From Patescibacteria group bacterium (GTDB lineage Bacteria > Patescibacteriota > Gracilibacteria > UBA1369 > PNNO01), in assembly GCA_024275695.1 (NCBI GenBank), contig JAJRYP010000043.1, forward strand, positions 1 to 10,008: a stretch of 10,008 bases of DNA. The letters are read 5' to 3'. Shown here one piece after another: positions 1 to 5,609 of the stretch. The position numbers and the translations under genes are program-made. The notes beneath the pieces were generated by a model. That model was given only the letters and a program-made list of their open reading frames with translations. It searched no databases and had not been told where the DNA came from. Numbering within the stretch: position 1 is the first letter of the stretch; the number at the start of each line of letters is the position of its first letter.

Positions 1-286
1 CTTTAAGCGCTTCAATAATTGGCCGCTTTAACGTCCCGTAATACTCTTTATTATGAACAATTGCATATTCAAGTAACTCGCCTTCTTCAATCATCCTTTC
101 AAATTCATCATGATCAACAAAATGATAGGTGGCACCGTCTTCTTCTCCGGGACGCGGATCACGTGTTGTAGCTGAAATCGGATATTCCCATTCCGGATGA
201 ATCTCTTTTAAATGTTCGATAACCGTCCCCTTTCCAACTCCGGACGGCCCAACGATCAAAAACAGTTTTCCTTTTAGTTCTGCCAT
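1..286 (-). CDS. gmk: Guanylate kinase, N-terminal half (runs off the left edge)
   Basis: Transfers phosphate from ATP to GMP to give GDP in the cytoplasm, an essential step of purine nucleotide supply. Ninety-five codons are visible, about half of the usual length near 200. The P-loop GPSGVGKGT is at residues 13-21. The GMP-binding signature follows at 38-48 (SATTRDPRPGE, with Ser38, Arg42 and Arg45), with Tyr54 behind it. The segment EYAIVHNKEYYGT near residues 75-87 is also typical of the family. The start at 286 gives the normal short N-terminus before the P-loop; there is no Shine-Dalgarno sequence. The gene is transcribed leftwards from its own promoter, divergently from the structured RNA candidate to its right. 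The truncation is only the window edge, and the identity is secure. Confidence 0.96.
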   Translation of the reverse strand, partial: MAELKGKLFLIVGPSGVGKGTVIEHLKEIHPEWEYPISATTRDPRPGEEDGATYHFVDHDEFERMIEEGELLEYAIVHNKEYYGTLKRPIIEALK

Positions 287-318
287 ATACTAGCGCCAAT
301 TTAAATTAATGCTTCCTT

Positions 319-346
319 ATTATAAAGATTTTATCAAAAAAGTCAC
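319..346 (-). promoter_or_regulatory. Promoter of guanylate kinase
   Basis: On the minus strand a perfect TATAAT (319-324) is preceded by GTGACT (341-346; 4 of 6 matches to TTGACA) at a 16-bp spacing. It predicts a start near 312 and a leader of about 25 nt before the ATG at 286. Confidence 0.65.
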
Positions 347-357
347 ACTTTAAGGGA

Positions 358-410
358 CCTCGCTTTGCTCGATTACATTTATTGCATACTCCGCTGTGCC
401 CCGTGCGTGT
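358..410. repeat. G+C-rich intergenic island A
   Basis: A G+C-rich patch in an otherwise A+T-rich gap, lying between the divergent promoters of gmk and the RNA candidate. It contains TCGCTTTGCTCGATTA (360-375), repeated with one mismatch at 1059-1074, and CCGTGCGTG (401-409), repeated exactly at 1877-1885. The word TTAAGGGA flanks it on both sides (350-357 and 410-417) as a direct repeat. It codes for nothing recognisable. It may be a degenerate dispersed repeat; the direct flanking words could be a target-site duplication or chance. Confidence 0.45.
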
Positions 411-417
411 TAAGGGA

Positions 418-446
418 TTGAATTTTACCGCTAATACTGCTATAAT
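418..446 (+). promoter_or_regulatory. Strong promoter of the structured RNA candidate
   Basis: TTGAAT (418-423), a 17-bp spacer and a perfect TATAAT (441-446), with an upstream TG giving an extended -10 (TGCTATAAT). It is one of the two best-matching promoters in the window. It predicts a transcript starting near 453, and no credible protein gene lies downstream on this strand before the convergent peroxiredoxin. Confidence 0.75.
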
Positions 447-452
447 GTTAAG

Positions 453-998
453 ATTTCACAATTTGAAAATAGAAATCAAACATCGCAAAAGCCCTTTGAA
501 AAAAAGAAAAATAAAAGCCGGGAGGACCCGGGGTTATGAAGATGTTCCTTCATGATCTTCTCCTCCCTACTTTTCGATGGCAGCCGACTACTGCCACTGA
601 AGAAGTAGCCTCCTTCTCTCATTTTTATGAGAGAAAGGCAGGACCTACCAAAAAACACAAAAACAAACGAAACAAAAATTTTTCCCAAATTTATTTTGGA
701 CAAAAAAATAGAAACAAAAAAAAAGACGATGGTGGCTCCGTCATAAAATAAACCATCCAAAGAACGGTAGGGAGATAGCCCAAATTTAACTTCAGGGCTA
801 TGCCGTAACAGGAACTCTTAGTCGAACCTGTTACATGCCGCTCTTTGATCCCTTGAGATCTCTGTAATTCGAAAAATTGCAGATACGATCTTGAGAGAGA
901 TTAAAGAGCACTACGTTGAGGCGTATGCCTCACCTCTGCTTTTACCATTTTTATATGGCAAGTATGTGAAATCAGGTATACGCCTCTTACTTTCTTTT
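453..998 (+). ncRNA. Candidate large structured non-coding RNA, about 545 nt, unknown family
   Basis: Seen directly: a chain of stems. CCGGG 518-522 pairs with 527-531; ATGAAG 536-541 with 548-553; TGGCAG 578-583 with 591-596; TTCTCTCAT 614-622 with 627-635; ATAGCCC 775-781 with 795-801; and GTAACAGG 805-812 with 827-834. A long hairpin follows, with 840-850/899-909, 852-860/887-895 and 861-869/875-883 around a CGAAA loop, about 29 pairs in all. GAGGCGTAT 918-926 pairs with 978-986. CTCCCTAC 563-570 can pair at long range with 767-774. Four pairs of the long hairpin are G-U only if the plus strand is transcribed (847/902, 854/893, 855/892, 865/879), which agrees with the promoter at 418-446. 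A region of about 75 nt (650-725) is A-rich and mostly unpaired. I see none of the conserved cores of RNase P RNA, tmRNA, SRP RNA or 6S RNA. That it is a functional RNA is an inference; the ends are approximate. Confidence 0.6.
918..998 (+). terminator. Possible 3' end hairpin of the structured RNA
   Basis: GAGGCGTAT (918-926) pairs perfectly with ATACGCCTC (978-986). Inside, ACCT (932-935) pairs with AGGT (974-977). A T-rich tract (TTACTTTCTTTT) follows at 987-998. The tract is interrupted and the loop is large, so it is a weak intrinsic terminator at best. It could instead be a structural domain of the RNA. Confidence 0.35.
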
Positions 999-1017
999 AC
1001 ACGATAATCTTCGTGCT

Positions 1018-1078
1018 TCTTCGTCGACTTCCCTCCTCGCTCGCACACGACCCGATGGTCGCTTTGTTCGATTATCGC
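1018..1078. repeat. G+C-rich intergenic island B
   Basis: A G+C-rich stretch between the 3' ends of the RNA candidate and the convergent peroxiredoxin. It includes CCTCGCTCGCAC and TCGCTTTGTTCGATTA (1059-1074), the latter matching 15 of 16 bases of island A at 360-375. It overlaps an inverted repeat, CGATAATC (1002-1009) against GATTATCG (1070-1077). No convincing terminator or gene is visible here. Confidence 0.4.
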
Positions 1079-1097
1079 GGGAAATCTCGGTGTCAAA

Positions 1098-1667
1098 TTA
1101 GGCTTTTCCCAAAGTTTTCTCTCCCTCATTCCATCCTACGGGACATAAATCGCCTGTTTGGAATGCTTTTATTAAACGTACCAGTTCGTCCACGTTTCGA
1201 CCGATTGTAAGGTCGTTTACAGTGTAGCTTTTTAAAATTCCGTCCGGATCTATAATGAATGCTCCACGTAAACTGATTCCTTCTTCCCGTAAAAGAACAT
1301 TATAATCACAACTCACATGTTTTGTAATGTCGCTAAGAAGCGGATATTCGAGATCACCGATTTCTTTTAGCCAGGCTTCATGAGAATAAACACTGTCCAC
1401 GCTTACTCCGAGAACTTGCGCGTTAACTTTTTCAAAATCGGAATGTTTTTTGCTGAGTTCAATTAACTCGGTTGGACAAACAAATGTAAAATCCAGCGGA
1501 TAAAAGAATAACACTACCCATTTCCCTTTAAAATCTTCGAGATGATAGTGCTTCTTGTCTCCTTTATAGTATCCTTCCATTTTAAATGTCGGGGCCTTTT
1601 TCCCGATTTGAAGATTGCGGCAACAGGAGTCGAAACAACAATCTTCCGTGTTTTCATGATGTGTCAT
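1098..1667 (-). CDS. Typical 2-Cys peroxiredoxin (AhpC/TSA family)
   Basis: Cytoplasmic thiol peroxidase that reduces hydrogen and organic peroxides. Of its 189 residues, Cys64 in DFTFVCPTE is the peroxidatic cysteine, Cys175 in LCPVGW the resolving cysteine and Arg134 the conserved active-site arginine. The GGLG and C-terminal YF motifs of hyperoxidation-sensitive members are not seen, suggesting a robust enzyme. Unusually, the N-terminus carries CC-X3-CC (Cys10, 11, 15, 16) before the normal domain start near residue 20; these could bind metal or exchange disulfides, but that is a guess. The ATG at 1667 has no Shine-Dalgarno sequence. The gene has its own promoter with a 7-1-7 palindrome at the start site and is divergent from the flavodoxin/oxidoreductase operon. 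Reductant partners (AhpF, thioredoxin) are not in the window. Confidence 0.95.
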   Translation of the reverse strand: MTHHENTEDCCFDSCCRNLQIGKKAPTFKMEGYYKGDKKHYHLEDFKGKWVVLFFYPLDFTFVCPTELIELSKKHSDFEKVNAQVLGVSVDSVYSHEAWLKEIGDLEYPLLSDITKHVSCDYNVLLREEGISLRGAFIIDPDGILKSYTVNDLTIGRNVDELVRLIKAFQTGDLCPVGWNEGEKTLGKA

Positions 1668-1699
1668 AACGTTGTTTTTAAATAATAAATTTTAATTAA

Positions 1700-1714
1700 C
1701 AGGAATGATTCCTG
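1700..1714. promoter_or_regulatory. 7-1-7 palindromic operator candidate at the peroxiredoxin start site
   Basis: CAGGAATGATTCCTG is a perfect 7-1-7 inverted repeat, ending 6 bp downstream of the peroxiredoxin -10 box, at about +1. A one-base centre cannot form an RNA loop, so a DNA-binding dimer is likelier than an RNA hairpin. Fur/PerR-family boxes have this 7-1-7 geometry and PerR controls peroxidases in other bacteria, but the base sequence is not the PerR consensus and no regulator gene is in the window. Confidence 0.5.
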
Positions 1715-1720
1715 ATTTCA

Positions 1721-1748
1721 ATTATATATCTTTTAATTATATTTGCAA
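1721..1748 (-). promoter_or_regulatory. Promoter of the peroxiredoxin gene
   Basis: On the minus strand, TATAAT (1721-1726) lies 16 bp from TTGCAA (1743-1748). The start is predicted near 1714, inside the palindrome 1700-1714, leaving a leader of about 47 nt with no Shine-Dalgarno sequence. Confidence 0.6.
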
Positions 1749-1752
1749 ATTA

Positions 1753-1783
1753 TTTTTAATAAATTTAGGTTTTTAATAAATTT
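1753..1783. repeat. 14-bp direct repeat between divergent promoters
   Basis: TTTTTAATAAATTT occurs at 1753-1766 and again, exactly, at 1770-1783, a period of 17 bp. It fills the space between the -35 boxes of the peroxiredoxin (1743-1748) and flavodoxin (1782-1787) promoters. It may act as an UP-like element or a regulator site, but A+T-rich sequence makes chance repeats more likely. Confidence 0.5.
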
Positions 1784-1809
1784 GACCTTGGAATATTAAA
1801 CTATATAAT
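1782..1809 (+). promoter_or_regulatory. Promoter of the flavodoxin-oxidoreductase operon
   Basis: TTGACC (1782-1787), a 16-bp spacer and a perfect TATAAT (1804-1809). The predicted start near 1816 leaves a leader of about 90 nt, mostly made of G+C-rich island C. Confidence 0.7.
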
Positions 1810-1820
1810 TAGTAAAGGAA

Positions 1821-1886
1821 TTCGCTCCGCTCACGCTTGCGCTTCGCCTTAGCTCGGCGGGACACTCGGCTTCGCTCCGTGCGTGG
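1821..1886. repeat. G+C-rich island C in the flavodoxin 5' leader
   Basis: An abrupt G+C-rich block inside the predicted 5' leader. TTCGCTCCG occurs twice within it (1821-1829 and 1871-1879, 50 bp apart), and CCGTGCGTG (1877-1885) is shared exactly with island A. It contains no start codon used by the operon. It may be a dispersed intergenic repeat or a leader affecting expression; short pairings are possible, but no clear riboswitch fold is seen. Confidence 0.45.
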
Positions 1887-1904
1887 AAGATAAACAAACT
1901 TTTT

Positions 1905-2354
1905 ATGGCTAAAGTGTTAATAATTTTCGGCAGTACGGGTGGGAACACGGAAATCGTTACGGACGAAGTAGCCGAAATTTTAAGCGCCGACGAACATAAA
2001 GTAACTGTAAAACGCGCGGAAGAAAGCAATGTTAACGATCTGAAAGGTTACGGTCTTTATATTTTTGCAAGTTCAACATATGGCCAGGGACTTCTACAGG
2101 ATCACATGCTGAAATTTTTTCATAAGGTTAAACAAACCGGTGTAAAAGGAAGAAAATGTGCCGTTATAGGACTCGGCGACAACAAATACAACACCGAATA
2201 TGTTATTGAGGCGGTAAAAATTCTTGAAAAAGGAATTAAAGAAATTGAAGGAGAACTCGTTATCCCGGCACTTCGAATAAATAAAACTCCCATCCCTTAT
2301 CTCGACACATCCGTTAAGGACTGGGCGAAAAAATTATCTAAAAAAATTAAATAA
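1905..2354 (+). CDS. Short-chain flavodoxin
   Basis: Small cytoplasmic FMN protein that carries low-potential electrons. It has 149 residues, the length of short-chain flavodoxins. The phosphate-binding loop GSTGGNTE is at residues 9-16, a first flavin loop ASSTYGQG at 55-62, and a second around GLGDNKYNTEY at 89-99. The ATG at 1905 gives the normal N-terminus (MAKVLIIFGS) and lacks a Shine-Dalgarno sequence. The stop is only 3 bp before the oxidoreductase alpha-subunit gene, so the two are surely co-transcribed. Family knowledge says 2-oxoacid oxidoreductases can use flavodoxin in place of ferredoxin; that this protein is the partner of the adjacent enzyme is inferred from position. No ferredoxin gene is in the window. 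Confidence 0.93.
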   Translation: MAKVLIIFGSTGGNTEIVTDEVAEILSADEHKVTVKRAEESNVNDLKGYGLYIFASSTYGQGLLQDHMLKFFHKVKQTGVKGRKCAVIGLGDNKYNTEYVIEAVKILEKGIKEIEGELVIPALRINKTPIPYLDTSVKDWAKKLSKKIK

Positions 2355-2357
2355 TAT

Positions 2358-4094
2358 ATGGAAAGAACAGTAATAAGAATTGCGGGTGAAAGTGGAATGG
2401 GCTTACTTAGCAGTGGTCACATTATTAGTCGCGCACTTAAAGATCTTGGCTTTTATATCGCTTCGGAAAGAGAGTTCCCTTCATTGATTAAAGGTGGGAG
2501 TTCGAACGTTCAAATAGACTTTAGTACAAAAGATATCAGATCACGCTCAAACAAGATTGATATTGTTGTGGCGCTTGATCGTGCCGGACTTCTTTACCAT
2601 ATCGACATGATAAAGCGTGGCGGGATTTTGATTCACGGATATGAAAGGCATCATTTAATTCCGGCACTAAAAGAAAAGGCAAAAAAGAAAGGAATTAAAG
2701 TTTTATATTTGCCCGCCAGGCAAATCGCAAGATCACTCGGAGGAAGTTCCGTAATGGTAAACATGGTTCTTCTCGGCCTTCTATGGAGAGTTCTTGGATT
2801 CGATATAAATAATTTAAAAAAGGAGGTTAAACATCAGTTCGCATCAAAACCAAAACTTTTAAAAATAGATTTAAAATGTGTGGACGCGGGATATAAAGGC
2901 AAGGATATAAAAAAGATTCCACAGCTTGAAATTAAACGTAATAAAAAAGCACCCAAGAAAATATTAATTGATGGCACAACTTCCATCGCACTTGGAGCAA
3001 TTCAAGCGGGAATGAGAGCGTACTACGCCTATCCGATGAGTCCTTCCAGCGGCATTCTAACCTATATTGCCGCTACTTCTCATGAAACCGGCGTTCTTGT
3101 AAAACAGGCCGAAGATGAAATCACCGCCGCGCAAATGATGATCGGTTCCATGCTTGTAGGATGTAGAGCTATGATTGCCACGTCGGGCGGAGGTTACGAT
3201 CTCATGACGGAAAGTGTCTCTTTATGCGGGATGAATGAAACACCGGCTGTATTTATAATCGGGCAACGACCGGGTCCCGCAACGGGACTTCCAACATGGA
3301 CTTCTCAAGGAGATTACAATCTCGCGATTCACTCCGCGCACGGGGAATTCCCGCGAGCGGTTATCGGGTGCTCGGATCCGCATTCGTCATACGAATTAAT
3401 TCAACATGCGTTTAATATCGCGGAAGAATATCAGATCCCGGTAATAGTCCTTTCGGAAAAAACGGTTTATGATACACATTTGACAGTTGATCACTTTAAG
3501 CACAAAAAAATTCCGATAAAACGAGGACTTGTCACCGGTCCAAAAGAACTTGAGAAATTACAATCAAGTGATAGATATAAAATCACGCCTTCCGGAATTT
3601 CAAAAAGATGGCTTCCCGGAAGTTCGCCGGCTTATTATTACGCGAACGGTGATGAACACTGGGAAAGCGGAGAGCTAAATGAAGAAGCAAATGAAGCTAA
3701 AATTATGATTGAAAAAAGAATGAGAAAAGAGAAAACTCTTTTAAAAAATCTTCCGGCACCCAAAATATATGGGACAAAAAAAGGCGCGAAAATTTCATTT
3801 ATTGGTTGGGGAAGTAGTAAAAATACAATGCTCGACGTAATTCGGGCATATAAAACAAAAGGAGTGGAAGTTAATTATTTACATTTTGATTACTTGTGGC
3901 CGTTAAAAGCGGATGCTGCAAAAAGATTTTTTGAAAACAATAAAAATGTTCATTTAATTGAAGGAAATTACCAGGGACAATTTGGTCAACAAATTGAAGT
4001 AAAAACCAAGAAAGAATTTAAAGGAAAATTATTAAAATATGACGGACGTCCGTTTTTCTTCGATGAAGTTATGTCGTACGCTTTAAAACATTAA
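2358..4094 (+). CDS. 2-oxoacid:ferredoxin oxidoreductase, fused gamma-alpha subunit (KorA-like)
   Basis: With the beta subunit downstream, it catalyses CoA-dependent oxidative decarboxylation of a 2-oxoacid to acyl-CoA and CO2, passing electrons to ferredoxin or flavodoxin; the reaction can also run as carboxylation. Of 578 residues, about 1-180 form the gamma domain (GESGMG at 10-15). The alpha pyrimidine-binding domain starts near 200, with YPMSPSS at 225-231 (usually YPITPSS), Glu252/Glu254 in QAEDEITAA, and GQRPGPATGLPTWT from 302. The final domain covers about 465-578. It starts 3 bp after the flavodoxin stop and ends 2 bp before the beta gene. Gamma-alpha fusion with a separate beta subunit and no ferredoxin-like delta subunit is the 2-oxoglutarate/broad 2-oxoacid architecture. 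The substrate (2-oxoglutarate, pyruvate or branched-chain) cannot be settled by reading alone. Confidence 0.93.
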   Translation: MERTVIRIAGESGMGLLSSGHIISRALKDLGFYIASEREFPSLIKGGSSNVQIDFSTKDIRSRSNKIDIVVALDRAGLLYHIDMIKRGGILIHGYERHHLIPALKEKAKKKGIKVLYLPARQIARSLGGSSVMVNMVLLGLLWRVLGFDINNLKKEVKHQFASKPKLLKIDLKCVDAGYKGKDIKKIPQLEIKRNKKAPKKILIDGTTSIALGAIQAGMRAYYAYPMSPSSGILTYIAATSHETGVLVKQAEDEITAAQMMIGSMLVGCRAMIATSGGGYDLMTESVSLCGMNETPAVFIIGQRPGPATGLPTWTSQGDYNLAIHSAHGEFPRAVIGCSDPHSSYELIQHAFNIAEEYQIPVIVLSEKTVYDTHLTVDHFKHKKIPIKRGLVTGPKELEKLQSSDRYKITPSGISKRWLPGSSPAYYYANGDEHWESGELNEEANEAKIMIEKRMRKEKTLLKNLPAPKIYGTKKGAKISFIGWGSSKNTMLDVIRAYKTKGVEVNYLHFDYLWPLKADAAKRFFENNKNVHLIEGNYQGQFGQQIEVKTKKEFKGKLLKYDGRPFFFDEVMSYALKH

Positions 4095-4096
4095 TT

Positions 4097-5017
4097 ATGC
4101 CAAAATCAAAAAACGAAATATCTAAAGTTTTAAAAACACTTTCAAGACGTAAAAATATATACGTTGAATATGAAGGTGAGGAAGTTATCACGTGGTGTCA
4201 CGGTTGCGGCAACTATAATATTCAAAACGCACTCAAAAGAGCATTGACCCTGGAAGGATTTAAATATCGTGATGTACTTCACGCTTACGACATTGGATGT
4301 AATGGAAACGGTTCTGATAAAATCGGAGGATACACCGTACATGGTCTTCACGGACGTTCAATCAGTCTTGGCGCGGGCGCGGCACTTGGGAATTCCGGAT
4401 TAAAAATTATAGCTTCAGGTGGAGATGGAGGAACGATGAGCGAAGGTATTAATCATTTGGTACATGCTGTCAGAAGTGACTACCCAATGCTTTTTATTCT
4501 GCATAACAATCACAATTATGGACTTACGACCGGACAGGCTTCCGCCACAACTCCAAAGGGATTTGCAATGAATGGATCGCCCGATGGCGTTGTTGTCAAG
4601 CCGATGAATCCTTCTGAATTTGTTCTCGGATTAAATCCGACTTTTGTTGCCCGCAGTTTTTCCGGTGATATTAAACACATGACAAAGATACTCAGAGCGG
4701 CATTAAAACATAAAGGATTCGCGTTTGTTGAGATGCTTCAAGTTTGTCCGACATACAACAAGGCAACTCCGCAAGAATGGTACCGGGATCGAATCAAATA
4801 CATCGAAAATTTAAAAAAATATGACCCTGTTGATCCGGATGCCGCAAAAAAAATAGTGCAAGATTTCGAAAAAGAAATTTATCTTGGAATTTTTTACCAA
4901 AAAAAGAATCAGGCGCCTTTCCAAAAACGTCTGCCAAACCGAGAAGGGATAAAAACATCACCACATGAAGAAGTAAAAAACTTCAATATTTCAAAATTTC
5001 TTAAGGCTTTTGAGTAA
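4097..5017 (+). CDS. 2-oxoacid:ferredoxin oxidoreductase, beta subunit (KorB-like)
   Basis: Subunit carrying thiamine diphosphate and one [4Fe-4S] cluster. It has 306 residues. Cys34 and Cys37 in WCHGCGNY, Cys68 in DIGCNG and Cys217 in QVCPTYN are the four expected cluster ligands. The ThDP/Mg motif begins at GDGG (109-112) and continues through NNHNYGLTTGQASATT (137-152). The C-terminal tail after about 240 is the usual extension. The intact cluster and ThDP motifs argue for an active enzyme. The gene is last in the operon, 2 bp after the alpha subunit, and its final 17 bp overlap the end of pdxT on the other strand. Oxygen sensitivity of the family suggests an anaerobic or microaerobic cell; this is an inference. 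Confidence 0.94.
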   Translation: MPKSKNEISKVLKTLSRRKNIYVEYEGEEVITWCHGCGNYNIQNALKRALTLEGFKYRDVLHAYDIGCNGNGSDKIGGYTVHGLHGRSISLGAGAALGNSGLKIIASGGDGGTMSEGINHLVHAVRSDYPMLFILHNNHNYGLTTGQASATTPKGFAMNGSPDGVVVKPMNPSEFVLGLNPTFVARSFSGDIKHMTKILRAALKHKGFAFVEMLQVCPTYNKATPQEWYRDRIKYIENLKKYDPVDPDAAKKIVQDFEKEIYLGIFYQKKNQAPFQKRLPNREGIKTSPHEEVKNFNISKFLKAFE

Positions 5018-5609
5018 ACCTTCCGCACATTTGAATAAAATATTCATGAACTGCCAAACCTGATGTGAGTTCAGGATGAAATGTTGCAACAAGCATGTTT
5101 TTTTCACGCGCCATAATAATTTCGTTTCTCGAATTTCTGCTAAGCACATCAACATTTTCAGACACGTCAATAATTTTTGGTGCGCGAATGAAAATTGCAT
5201 GAAACCGCTTTTTTTCATCGTTCAAATTTAATACTACATCCTCTTCAAAACTATCAAGCTGTCCCCCATATGCGTTTCTTTCAATCTCAATATTCATTAA
5301 TGAGAGACCTTCACTTGACTTGTTACCTTTAATTTTTTTTGAAAGTAGAATCGCTCCGGCGCATGTTCCAAAAACAGGTAGTCCGTTTTTGATAATTTTA
5401 ATCAATTCATCTCGAAACGATTGCTTTTTCATTAAAATAGACATTGTCGTACTCTCCCCTCCCGGAATTATTAATCCGAAAATCCCTTTTAAATCTTTTT
5501 TTTGTCTAATTTCACGCACTTCTACATTAAAATGTTTTAACATCTGCGCATGTTCAAAAAAAGCACCTTGTAATGCAAGAACTCCAATTGTTATTTTTTC
5601 ATCTACCAT
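5001..5609 (-). CDS. pdxT: PLP synthase glutaminase subunit PdxT
   Basis: Class I glutamine amidotransferase that hydrolyses glutamine and channels ammonia to PdxS for pyridoxal 5'-phosphate synthesis. It has 202 residues, normal for the family. GVLALQGAFFEH is at 9-20, PGGEST at 49-54, the nucleophile Cys83 in FGTCAG, and His178-Pro-Glu180 completes the triad. The start at 5609 overlaps the end of pdxS by 7 bp (ATGGTAG), which implies translational coupling. The 3' end overlaps the oxidoreductase beta gene by 17 bp, tail to tail. The identity is secure. Confidence 0.97.
   Translation of the reverse strand: MVDEKITIGVLALQGAFFEHAQMLKHFNVEVREIRQKKDLKGIFGLIIPGGESTTMSILMKKQSFRDELIKIIKNGLPVFGTCAGAILLSKKIKGNKSSEGLSLMNIEIERNAYGGQLDSFEEDVVLNLNDEKKRFHAIFIRAPKIIDVSENVDVLSRNSRNEIIMAREKNMLVATFHPELTSGLAVHEYFIQMCGRFTQKP

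Noticed and set aside
641..650. Possible tRNA-like 3' end (GGACCTACCA)
   Set aside because: No T-loop, acceptor partner or cloverleaf can be drawn around it.
536..751. 71-codon plus-strand open frame with a GGGAGG about 10 bp upstream of its ATG
   Set aside because: The stretch is better explained by RNA stems (the ATG lies in a hairpin stem). The product is a Lys/Asn-rich run from an A-rich tract with no recognisable domain, and other genes here do not use Shine-Dalgarno sites.
453..998. RNase P RNA, tmRNA, SRP RNA, 6S RNA or self-splicing intron
   Set aside because: I looked on both strands for the RNase P core words, the tmRNA T-arm, CCA end and tag, the SRP tetraloop domain and intron core elements, and found none. 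A covariance-model scan would settle it.
911..1129. 72-codon minus-strand open frame overlapping the end of the peroxiredoxin
   Set aside because: It overlaps a secure gene in another frame, has a composition unlike the neighbouring proteins and matches no family.
1821..1886. Riboswitch in the flavodoxin leader
   Set aside because: The block has only short, inconsistent pairings, and its words recur in two other intergenic islands, which fits a repeat better than an aptamer.
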